From assembly GCA_018659505.1 (NCBI GenBank), contig JABJMI010000376.1, forward strand, positions 1 to 6,673: a DNA stretch of 6,673 nucleotides. Direction: 5' to 3'. The notes under the pieces are model-generated. The model was given only the letters and a program-made list of their open reading frames with translations. It did not search any database and was not told where the DNA came from. This DNA comes from Planctomicrobium sp. GTDB lineage: Bacteria > Planctomycetota > Planctomycetia > Planctomycetales > Planctomycetaceae. Numbering within the stretch: the stretch's first letter is position 1; each line of letters begins with the position of its first letter. Of the stretch, positions 1 through 5,494 are shown in pieces. The translations under genes and the position numbers were made by a program.

Positions 1-803
1 AATGGAAACTCCCACAACAGCTCGCCAGTTTCTGGATTCACCCCGACAAGCGCCCGATGATTCCATTCGACGAGTTGCTTCTCACCTTGAATTTCAATTA
101 ACAGCGGAGAAGAATACGAGGTTCCATCACCTCCTTGTGTCCAGATGTCTTCACCCTTATCCAGATTGACGGCGTGTAAAGCACCGGATTCATCATTTCC
201 GAAGTGGACAAACAACGCCTGCTCGGTGGCGACCGGTGATGTGGAGACTCCCCAATATGGTTGATTCGTACCGAATGTTTTGGACTCATCCCGTCGCCAC
301 AGCAACTCTCCAAATTGAGCATCCCAAGCACTTAATACACCTGTTATTCCGAGAGTGAATACTTTTTCGTCGACATAATATGGATTCGACTTCGGACCTT
401 TGCCGTGCTTTTGCCCACCGCCGCCGATCTTAAATGGAGTAGTGACCGACTTACTCCAAATCGTTTCTCCGCTCGACAAATCGAGGCACCGCAAGACTTC
501 ATTTTCACCTTGGCGAGCATGTTGATAGATCCGATCATTGACCACCAACGGAGTTCCGTACCCGGTGCCAACTTCAACCTTCCACGATTGGTCTAACGTC
601 TGCGGCCACTCACCCGGAGGTTTGAATCCATCAACCCAGCCATTGCGATTAGGTCCCAGCCATCCGGTCCAGACCTTCACAGAAGAGTGTTCAATCTGCT
701 GTAGTTCCTGTTCTGAGATCTCTTGCGACCAACCAAGTGAGCACGTAAGTCCGCACCATAACATGATGCAAAGGTAAGCAAACTTCAGGTTGGACAATTT
801 CAT
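1..803 (-). CDS. Secreted PQQ-like beta-propeller repeat protein (N-terminal part, cut by window edge)
   Basis: About 267 N-terminal residues are visible and the reading frame runs off the left edge without a stop. The ATG at 803-801 opens a typical export signal (MKLSNLKFAYLCIMLWCG...), with a likely signal-peptidase cut near GWS/QE around residue 26. The mature part starts with the W-x-G-W-L-G-P-N-R-N-G block found at the start of planctomycete BamB-like PQQ propellers. Blade motifs follow: CLDLSSGETIW near residue 110, AWDAQFGELLW near 165, AVNLDKGEDIW near 220 and GVNPETGELLW at the visible end. The HGKGPKSNP stretch is also characteristic. These proteins fold as beta-propellers but most do not use PQQ, so a dehydrogenase activity should not be assumed. 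The role is probably periplasmic or cell-surface, with substrate unknown. The Shine-Dalgarno signal is weak (AAAG). Short inverted repeats lie just upstream. Family assignment is firm; function is not. Confidence 0.9.
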   Translation of the reverse strand, partial: MKLSNLKFAYLCIMLWCGLTCSLGWSQEISEQELQQIEHSSVKVWTGWLGPNRNGWVDGFKPPGEWPQTLDQSWKVEVGTGYGTPLVVNDRIYQHARQGENEVLRCLDLSSGETIWSKSVTTPFKIGGGGQKHGKGPKSNPYYVDEKVFTLGITGVLSAWDAQFGELLWRRDESKTFGTNQPYWGVSTSPVATEQALFVHFGNDESGALHAVNLDKGEDIWTQGGDGTSYSSPLLIEIQGEKQLVEWNHRALVGVNPETGELLWEFP

Positions 804-874
804 AACAGTCTTTCGATGTCGAAATTCGAGCTCGGAGGTGATTCAGGAAGCTTTGAAGCTGAGGTATGATTCAT

Positions 875-893
875 TTGACATAATTGGTGTCAA
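875..893. promoter_or_regulatory. Inverted repeat TTGACA-N7-TGTCAA, possible -35 or operator
   Basis: Two perfect 6-bp arms are separated by TAATTGG. Each arm reads as a consensus -35 hexamer (TTGACA), one on each strand, in the gap between divergent genes. For the minus-strand propeller gene, the hexamer at 893-888 has only a poor -10 match 17 bp downstream (ATCATA). For the plus strand the corresponding hexamer is GATGCG, which is no match. It may be an operator, a promoter element or chance. Confidence 0.25.
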
Positions 894-977
894 TAACGAT
901 GCGTATTAAGTGAGAATGAATCGTAAACTGTGGAACGACTTGTTTCATCCCTTTCATGAACTACTTCCACTCGATCG

Positions 978-1003
978 GAAATTCCCGTGAAAAATGGAAT
1001 TTC
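978..1003. repeat. 8-bp inverted repeat upstream of hinT
   Basis: GAAATTCC and GGAATTTC are perfect reverse complements around a 10-base A-rich loop. It lies about 200 bp upstream of hinT and 175 bp upstream of the divergent propeller gene. No T-run follows on either strand, so it is not an obvious terminator. It could be a protein-binding site or have no function. Confidence 0.3.
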
Positions 1004-1190
1004 TCCAATCACCGATTTCACACAACAATGACTGTGATGTCAGTCGTCTTGGTTCTACACTCTGAAACAGATCATTGGCGAACTCATATTCTGAGTTTTA
1101 AGCGTTCTGTGAACATGTTGGTCAGTTCTTTTCTGTTGGGAGTGATCCAATCGAACATTCCAAACACTCACCTACATCCTTCACTTCACC

Positions 1191-1194
1191 GGAG
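1191..1194 (+). promoter_or_regulatory. Shine-Dalgarno GGAG that fixes the TTG start of hinT
   Basis: GGAG, within GGAGAGAG, ends six bases before the TTG at 1201. It is one of the few good ribosome-binding sites in the window. It supports initiation at the non-ATG codon, which also gives the expected N-terminus for a HinT protein. Confidence 0.7.
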
Positions 1195-1200
1195 AGAGAC

Positions 1201-1545
1201 TTGTCTGAGAAAACGATCTTCAAGAAAATTATTGATCGCGAAATCCCTGCTGATATCGTGTACGAAGATGAACTTTGTCTGGCGTTCAAAGATGTACAAC
1301 CGCAAGCACCGGTCCATCTATTGATCATCCCCAAAAAGGAAATCGCTTCACTCGCTGCCATTGAAGCGGAAGATCAAGAACTTCTTGGGCATTTACTGTT
1401 AGTCGTGAGAAAACTGGCAGAGGAATTCGAACTTAGCAACGGCTTCCGCACAGTTGCCAATACTGGGGAAGAAGGAGGTCAATCGGTGGACCATCTCCAT
1501 TTTCACCTTTTGGGAAAACGGGCTCTGCAATGGCCTCCCGGTTAG
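1201..1545 (+). CDS. hinT: HinT-type histidine triad (HIT) purine nucleoside phosphoramidase
   Basis: The 114-residue protein has the normal length of a single-domain bacterial HinT. The N-terminus TIFKKIIDREIPADIVYEDE and the block PVHLLIIPKKEI (residues 37-48) are family signatures. The catalytic histidine triad H-L-H-F-H-L-L sits at residues 98-104 (H98, H100, H102) after GGQSV, and the chain ends in the characteristic WPPG. HinT proteins are cytosolic homodimers that hydrolyse adenosine phosphoramidates and aminoacyl-adenylates through a nucleotidylated histidine. The start is TTG, chosen because GGAG lies six bases upstream and because MSEKTIFKKI matches the family N-terminus; no in-frame ATG offers a better start. 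It appears to be a single-gene unit: the next gene begins almost 300 bp away and a small hairpin follows the stop at once. Confidence 0.97.
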   Translation: MSEKTIFKKIIDREIPADIVYEDELCLAFKDVQPQAPVHLLIIPKKEIASLAAIEAEDQELLGHLLLVVRKLAEEFELSNGFRTVANTGEEGGQSVDHLHFHLLGKRALQWPPG

Positions 1546-1562
1546 AAGCATTTCCAATGCTT
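1546..1562 (+). terminator. Small hairpin directly after the hinT stop, possible terminator
   Basis: AAGCATT and AATGCTT form a perfect 7-bp stem around the loop TCC, starting on the base after the TAG. The stem is AT-rich and is followed by GTCTTGCC, not a clean T-run, so it would be a weak intrinsic terminator. It may instead protect the transcript's 3' end. Confidence 0.4.
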
Positions 1563-1638
1563 GTCTTGCCTGTGATGTACGTTTTCACAACTCTAAACGC
1601 TGATTCCACGATACTGGACAGGACCAAGCATCTTAAAT

Positions 1639-1691
1639 TCCTTCCAATATCTCGAAGACAACCTCAACCTAACATCTGATCATTGGAAGGA
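1639..1691. repeat. 10-bp inverted repeat with a 33-bp loop
   Basis: TCCTTCCAAT (1639-1648) and ATTGGAAGGA (1682-1691) are perfect reverse complements. The right arm contains the purine-rich GGAAGG touching the ATG of a 13-codon frame. In RNA the left arm would mask this ribosome-binding-like stretch. A role as a leader switch is only a possibility, because GGAAGG is too close to the ATG for a normal Shine-Dalgarno site. Confidence 0.35.
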
Positions 1692-1777
1692 TGAAGCGGA
1701 AGGCTCAACTCTCATTCAATTTTGCGATGTAAGATTCCTGTAAAACATCTCGTGAAGGATGAGTTTTTTCTCGCGGC

Positions 1778-1799
1778 ATCGTATCGATATCGATACGAT
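1778..1799. promoter_or_regulatory. Perfect 22-bp palindrome, candidate operator of the WD40 gene
   Basis: The half-site ATCGTATCGAT is followed with no spacer by its exact reverse complement, ATCGATACGAT. The site ends 39 bp before the WD40 start codon, where a dimeric repressor or activator would be expected to bind. Perfect symmetry over 22 bp is very unlikely by chance, and the site lies in what I judge to be untranslated leader. I cannot name the regulator: I do not recognise a family with this exact consensus, and no regulator gene lies in the window. Confidence 0.55.
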
Positions 1800-1838
1800 A
1801 AAGATTCTTTCATTACTATTTTTGACCATGAGTCTTTC

Positions 1839-3497
1839 ATGATTTGTAAATCGCTCGCCTGCTGTTCGTTTCTCTTAATCTTTAGTTGTGGAGCTATCGC
1901 TCAGGATAAAGACAACGCTCCTACTGCAAAGACTTTACCAAGCAAGGAGAGTCAAGTAGCCAAAATTCCGGACGTTGCTTCTTCCGGTAAAACTGTTACA
2001 GCAAAAGGAAAATCAAAGTACGAACCTCAGTCCCAAATCGATCCTGTCGCGACCGGACTTCGGTCGATGCAAGAAAAACCTGTGCCTGTTTTGACCGCTT
2101 CTGTACGAACGATAGCTGTAAACAAAGCAGGGACGCTCCTAGCCATTGGGACCGGGCAAGGCGAAATCCTCATTTGGAGTATTCCAGATGAGAAGTACAT
2201 CACTCGTTGGAAAGGTCATGATGAATGGGTTTTCGATCTTGCTTTCGATGAAAACACGGGGCGGCTGATCTCAGGCGGTGGTGACAATTATACGAAGTTC
2301 TGGTCCGTAAAAGATTGGAAGCGAGCCTCTGAGTTTCTCGACCACCAAGATGATGTCCATGGAGTTGCCCTCTCACCAGATGGTAAAACTTTAATCACTG
2401 GCGGAGATGACACACTTATTTATGTGAGAGACCTCTTCACTGGCGCGATTACAGAGTTAAAAGGGCATACCGCACAAGTCACATCGGTTCTCGTGAGTTC
2501 CGATGGGAAGACCGCATATTCATCCAGCAGGGATCAGACGATCCGTGTTTGGGATGTGGAGAAGCTCAAGGAAGTTGCTGTCCTGAAAGGGCATGAAGAG
2601 GATGTTCTTCATCTTGCGCTAGATCGATCTGGCAAATATCTTGCTTCAGCAAGTTACGATGGAACGGTTCGTGTTTGGTCGTTGAACAGTTTGGAAACGA
2701 TTCAAACACTGAAAGTTCCAGATGTCTGGATGCTGGCCGTGGAGTTCTCTGCGGATGCGTCGATAGTCTTCGCTGGTTCGACTGATTTCCATGTTCGCGC
2801 ATTTGATCGTGAATCAGAAAAAGAACTTTGGAAATCAAAGACAGTTTCGGATGTCTCCGATTTAGTATTGTCTCCTGATGGAAAACAGCTCATTGCCAGT
2901 TCATCAGCCAATGGGATTTTCATCTATGAGATTAGTCGAGAGAAAGGCGTCGTTAGCAAAACTATTCCTGTCACGGGAAACTGGTCGACGCGCGTTTCTC
3001 CGTTAACGACGACCGAGTATCTCGAAATGCACCATGCTTTACTCTTTGAACAAGACAGTGATGATTGGGGTAAAAAGGTCGGGCTGTTATCGATTCATGG
3101 CGATCAATTCACAGACTATCTCCTGCAAAAGATGGACATTTCAAAACTCCCTGCTCCCAAGCAGGAACTCGCAACCCGATTAAGCAACCGACTTCGAGCG
3201 AAATACGAACCTTTCGACGGGAGCCCTCTTTCTGAACGTGTACTGGCCAAATTCTGGGGCTATTACGCGACGGCTGAACATCTAGGTCTGGGGGTTTCAG
3301 AACCTCTCTCAGAATGGTTGATATCCCAAACCAAAAAAACAAAGTCAGCGAAAGAACCAAAAAAAATAGACGCTCAACTCATTAGAAAAGAAATCAACAC
3401 GGTCATGAATGAACTTTCTAAAGAGGACGCGAATGCTTCGAAGCGTGATATGACTCAGATAAAAATTCTGCTTATACTCAATGAAATTATTGATTGA
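1839..3497 (+). CDS. Exported seven-bladed WD40 repeat protein with unknown C-terminal domain
   Basis: The 552-residue product from ATG 1839 starts with a signal peptide (MICKSLACCSFLLIFSCGAIA), likely cut after AIA near residue 21. A linker of about 65 residues rich in K, S and T follows. Seven WD40 repeats then span roughly residues 87-378, with GH ends (WKGH, LKGH, LKGH) and W-[DS] ends such as IWS, FWS, VWD and VWS, so one complete propeller is predicted. Residues about 379-552 form a helical, charged domain I do not recognise. WD40 propellers are protein-binding scaffolds; here the role is probably periplasmic or surface scaffolding. The same frame is open back to TTG 1722, but that start would place the signal peptide 39 residues inside and would translate the 22-bp palindrome. 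No good Shine-Dalgarno site precedes 1839. A lipoprotein reading (IFSC) is possible but F at -2 is atypical. The 215-residue gene downstream is probably co-transcribed. Confidence 0.9.
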   Translation: MICKSLACCSFLLIFSCGAIAQDKDNAPTAKTLPSKESQVAKIPDVASSGKTVTAKGKSKYEPQSQIDPVATGLRSMQEKPVPVLTASVRTIAVNKAGTLLAIGTGQGEILIWSIPDEKYITRWKGHDEWVFDLAFDENTGRLISGGGDNYTKFWSVKDWKRASEFLDHQDDVHGVALSPDGKTLITGGDDTLIYVRDLFTGAITELKGHTAQVTSVLVSSDGKTAYSSSRDQTIRVWDVEKLKEVAVLKGHEEDVLHLALDRSGKYLASASYDGTVRVWSLNSLETIQTLKVPDVWMLAVEFSADASIVFAGSTDFHVRAFDRESEKELWKSKTVSDVSDLVLSPDGKQLIASSSANGIFIYEISREKGVVSKTIPVTGNWSTRVSPLTTTEYLEMHHALLFEQDSDDWGKKVGLLSIHGDQFTDYLLQKMDISKLPAPKQELATRLSNRLRAKYEPFDGSPLSERVLAKFWGYYATAEHLGLGVSEPLSEWLISQTKKTKSAKEPKKIDAQLIRKEINTVMNELSKEDANASKRDMTQIKILLILNEIID

Positions 3498-3556
3498 CGT
3501 ATGTGAATGGGAGGAGCGTTTCAAATTTTGTTTTTAGCAACAGGTAGACGAAGACC

Positions 3557-4204
3557 ATGACCATGAGAAAATGTACATTCACGATTGCCTGCACACTCGT
3601 TGCAGCAGCTTTCTTCTCGGTGTTTGCTAACAACGTCAACTCGCAAACAACTGATGCGGTTCCGCACCTTGCACCATTTGAGTTTCATCGCAAAGGAGCA
3701 GCCAGCCCGGCGGAGGCTGCCAAAGTATTTTTTCGGGGTGTTGCCACAGATTCTCCAAAGCACTTTGTACAACATTTGCTTCTCGGAGTTTGCGATGGTC
3801 CTATCGATACTCTTCAGAAATTTGCTGAATGCCTGCACGTGACTGAATTCAAAGACGGTGATGACTCCTTCACATTTTACGAACTTCGTGAAACCCAAAA
3901 GGGGATCAACTACAAGAAACCTAGTCGCGTTATCCTGACGAAACAGTTCAATTCAGAGGACAAAGAAGTAGCTGCACTTCAATTTGAAATGCTAAGCACC
4001 TACTACGGAGAAGGTTTCATGGCTGTTGACGTAGCAGCCGAGGGTTACGATGGTCGTGAGTATCAAACACGAATTGTCGTTGCACAACTCGGAGACTATT
4101 GGTTCTCAATACCACGATGCCGTAGTTCGAAAAACTTTTACGCGATTGCAGACGCCATGGACGACTACGAGATAGATCAGAGTGAGAATCCTGGATCCGA
4201 ATGA
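3557..4204 (+). CDS. Exported protein of unknown function, possible NTF2-like fold
   Basis: The protein has 215 residues and starts with a signal peptide (MTMRKCTFTIACTLVAAAFFSVFA), probably cut near residue 24 or 29. An in-frame stop at 3545-3547 rules out a longer form; ATG 3563 is an alternative two codons later. After SPAEAAKVFFRGVATDSP (about 50-67) the chain alternates predicted helices and strands, ending in strand-like VAQLGDYWFSIPRC and a helix NFYAIADAMD. A helix with this SP-x-EAAKxFF pattern followed by late beta strands resembles exported NTF2-like or DUF4878-like proteins, but this is impression only and no catalytic motif is seen. It lies 59 bp after the WD40 gene on the same strand with no terminator between, so a shared transcript and perhaps a shared envelope function are likely. 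Confidence 0.8.
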   Translation: MTMRKCTFTIACTLVAAAFFSVFANNVNSQTTDAVPHLAPFEFHRKGAASPAEAAKVFFRGVATDSPKHFVQHLLLGVCDGPIDTLQKFAECLHVTEFKDGDDSFTFYELRETQKGINYKKPSRVILTKQFNSEDKEVAALQFEMLSTYYGEGFMAVDVAAEGYDGREYQTRIVVAQLGDYWFSIPRCRSSKNFYAIADAMDDYEIDQSENPGSE

Positions 4205-4316
4205 ATCGCAACTGAGAGCCGTGATTCGTCAATTTCAACACCGTCTCTTCTGTGCAGGTGCGTCTGCTCAATCCATTGACCATTTCTCTAAGGCACTGGA
4301 AAAGAAATAGTCTAGC

Positions 4317-4375
4317 AGCACGATGCGCGAGCGAGTCTGCTTGGGCAGTTGATCCACTTGCTTGCGCTGCGTGCT
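4317..4375. repeat. Long imperfect hairpin in convergent gap; REP-like element or terminator
   Basis: The left arm 4317-4336 and right arm 4356-4375 pair over 20 positions: 16 Watson-Crick pairs, two G-U pairs in plus-strand RNA, and a two-base mismatch near the middle. The 19-base loop contains a second perfect hairpin, CTGC-TTGG-GCAG (4337-4348). It sits between the ends of convergent genes. No T-run follows on the plus side. On the minus side CTATTTCTTTT follows a few bases after the stem, so it may end the minus-strand cluster. The compact nested structure also fits a dispersed extragenic palindromic repeat. Confidence 0.55.
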
Positions 4376-4386
4376 TGTATGGGGGA

Positions 4387-5064
4387 TTATCTCCGCTTAT
4401 CTCTTTGCGAAGCGAGAGTCGACTGTAGATCTTCTGTCAGATACATCCCAGAAGCACCTTCGGTCCTCACGACGACTCCGTCTATCAACGCCATTTGATC
4501 AATGAGATCGGCAAGCGGTCGATCTCTCAGTTCAGCGGCTAATTTTTCCATTGGAATTCTTTTGCCCGCTTTGGCAAGCTTGATGAGAATCGGTGCGACA
4601 AACTCAGGCTCAAGAATTATCAAGTCTATCGCTGCCCTCGCGAGACGAACTCCTGTCATCACTAAAGCGGGACCAGCCAGTATGGAGACCGAAAGAATCT
4701 TCACGAAGGAATGGAATGTTTCTTGATTGGCAAAGACAGACATATAGCCTCTCCCTGTTGCTCTCGCGAATTGTCGAACACGTCGTGATTGTTGGGGATC
4801 TCCGAATTTTAGATTCTCTAACTCTTCATAGTTCGCAGTCAGGTAGGCGACAAATAAAAGAACAATGATAATCATTGTTCCCACGAACAGACTGACACCA
4901 GAGAGATGAAACGCGAACGACAGCACGAACCAGACACACCAGTATGTTAGGAACAAGACGGGCAACGAGCCGATGAAACTGGCGATCGATCCGGCAACAC
5001 GTAATTTAAATTGCTTGTCTTTGTAGTTCTCGACCCAATATTTAATCGCTTCTAAAACTGTCAT
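4387..5064 (-). CDS. Membrane protein with possible C-terminal winged-helix domain
   Basis: The 225-residue protein is not one I can name. Hydrophobic segments lie at about residues 25-52, 56-77 and 121-140, the last weaker and interrupted by G and P. A charged stretch (residues 78-118, including QQSRRVRQFARATGRG) separates them. Residues about 154-218 (APILIKLAKAGK, PMEKLAAEL, PLADLIDQM, then a strand pair VVVRTE/GMYLTE and a final helix) have the order of a winged helix. If real, this would be a cytoplasmic DNA- or protein-binding tail on a membrane anchor; this is inference from pattern. Its ATG overlaps the TGA of the upstream zinc-finger gene (ATGA, 5064-5061) and it has only a weak Shine-Dalgarno site, which points to translational coupling and a linked function. 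It is the last gene of the minus-strand cluster. Confidence 0.85.
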   Translation of the reverse strand: MTVLEAIKYWVENYKDKQFKLRVAGSIASFIGSLPVLFLTYWCVWFVLSFAFHLSGVSLFVGTMIIIVLLFVAYLTANYEELENLKFGDPQQSRRVRQFARATGRGYMSVFANQETFHSFVKILSVSILAGPALVMTGVRLARAAIDLIILEPEFVAPILIKLAKAGKRIPMEKLAAELRDRPLADLIDQMALIDGVVVRTEGASGMYLTEDLQSTLASQRDKRR

Positions 5065-5408
5065 TCAACTTTCGTTTCATATTCACTTTGACACGACCAG
5101 CAGACAGCAAACTCGGGGCTATTCTCTTCACCACAATCCGCACAGATCCAATCGGTTCGCAAATTTCTCTGCTCACAAAGTTTAGCGACCTCTTGATCTA
5201 TTAAAGCTTTTGCCTTGGAAGAATCTTGGCTATGGACCCAAATCCCCGGAGTAGTGAGTTGTGCACGTACTTCCCCAATGAATACTTGCGATGTTGCCTC
5301 TGGTACATTCGCCGTTATACCGGCGTTTGCCAGAACAGATCGCATATGCTCCGCAATAACGAGATTTTCAGCAGAATAAACTATGCGAATTTCGTCGTCA
5401 TCGTTCAT
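5061..5408 (-). CDS. DUF2007-like protein with C-terminal RanBP2-type zinc finger
   Basis: The protein has 115 residues and no signal or membrane segment, so it should be cytosolic. Residues about 6-74 match the pattern of DUF2007 (putative signal-transducing) domains: a strand IRIVYSAENL, a helix AEHMRSVLANAGI, then GIWVHSQDSSKAKALIDQ, a ferredoxin-like layout. Residues 87-106 form a textbook RanBP2-type finger, W-x-C-x2-C-x3-N-x6-C-x2-C, with W87, C89, C92, N96, C103 and C106 all present. Such fingers bind one zinc ion and in known cases contact protein or single-stranded RNA; the partner here is unknown. AAGGA (minus strand, at 5415-5419) lies six bases before the ATG, a good ribosome-binding site. 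The stop overlaps the start of the membrane-protein gene, so the two are probably made together. Confidence 0.9.
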   Translation of the reverse strand: MNDDDEIRIVYSAENLVIAEHMRSVLANAGITANVPEATSQVFIGEVRAQLTTPGIWVHSQDSSKAKALIDQEVAKLCEQRNLRTDWICADCGEENSPEFAVCWSCQSEYETKVE

Positions 5409-5448
5409 GATTTTTCCTTATCGTATTCTTTGTACTGGGCTCTCATTC

Positions 5449-5476
5449 ATTATAGAATTATTGTACTCGATCTAAG
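5449..5476 (-). promoter_or_regulatory. Candidate promoter of the zinc-finger/membrane gene pair
   Basis: A perfect TATAAT lies on the minus strand at 5454-5449, about 40 bp before the ATG at 5408. Sixteen bases upstream is CTTAGA (5476-5471), which matches only three of six -35 positions. The site falls in the 86-bp gap after the channel gene, so the pair could be transcribed on its own, although read-through from the channel is equally possible. Confidence 0.35.
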
Positions 5477-5494
5477 AGGATGAATACAAAAATA

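Larger units (their letters stand above)
804..1200. other. Divergent intergenic region with several short inverted repeats
   Basis: This 397-bp stretch separates the minus-strand propeller gene from plus-strand hinT, so it should hold both promoters. I see no convincing coding sequence: the one open frame (from 956) runs out of frame into hinT and has no recognisable protein character. Inverted repeats are TTTCGA-tg-TCGAAA (811-824), CGAGCTCG (827-834), AGCTT-tg-AAGCT (849-860), TTGACA-N7-TGTCAA (875-893) and GAAATTCC-N10-GGAATTTC (978-1003). No -10/-35 pair with good spacing was found for either gene. Confidence 0.6.
1546..1838 (+). other. Intergenic/leader region before the WD40 gene
   Basis: This 293-bp stretch lies between hinT and the preferred WD40 start. 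In order it holds the post-hinT hairpin (1546-1562), a 10-bp inverted repeat (arms 1639-1648 and 1682-1691), a 13-codon open frame from ATG 1691 that runs to the TAA at 1730-1732, a 27-codon open frame (1759-1842) whose TGA overlaps the WD40 ATG, and the perfect 22-bp palindrome at 1778-1799. No clear -10/-35 promoter was found. Confidence 0.5.

Noticed and set aside
1031..1046. GACTG-N6-CAGTC inverted repeat
   Set aside because: Five-base arms are expected by chance in a gap of this size and nothing else supports a function.
1112..1119. AACATGTT as a LexA-like box before hinT
   Set aside because: An 8-bp palindrome is common by chance, it lacks the full GAAC-N4-GTTC form, and hinT is not a known SOS gene.
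956..1324. 122-residue plus-strand open frame in the gap before hinT
   Set aside because: It runs out of frame through the first third of a certain hinT gene, has no ribosome site and no recognisable protein pattern.
1722..1838. Longer TTG start for the WD40 protein
   Set aside because: It would bury a good signal peptide 39 residues inside and translate through a perfect palindrome (SYRYRYD), which looks like leader DNA.
1839..1905. Lipoprotein reading of the WD40 signal (IFSC before Cys)
   Set aside because: Phenylalanine at -2 is a poor lipobox residue and a good signal-peptidase I site (AIA/Q) follows at once.
2566..2923. Two minus-strand open frames of 73-90 residues
   Set aside because: Both lie inside the WD40 repeats on the opposite strand and have no protein features.
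3521..3898. 125-residue minus-strand open frame
   Set aside because: It is antisense to the exported 215-residue protein, whose signal peptide and residue pattern show it to be the real gene.
4017..4283. 88-residue minus-strand open frame over the end of the exported unknown
   Set aside because: It is antisense to a real gene over most of its length and shows no domain or ribosome site.
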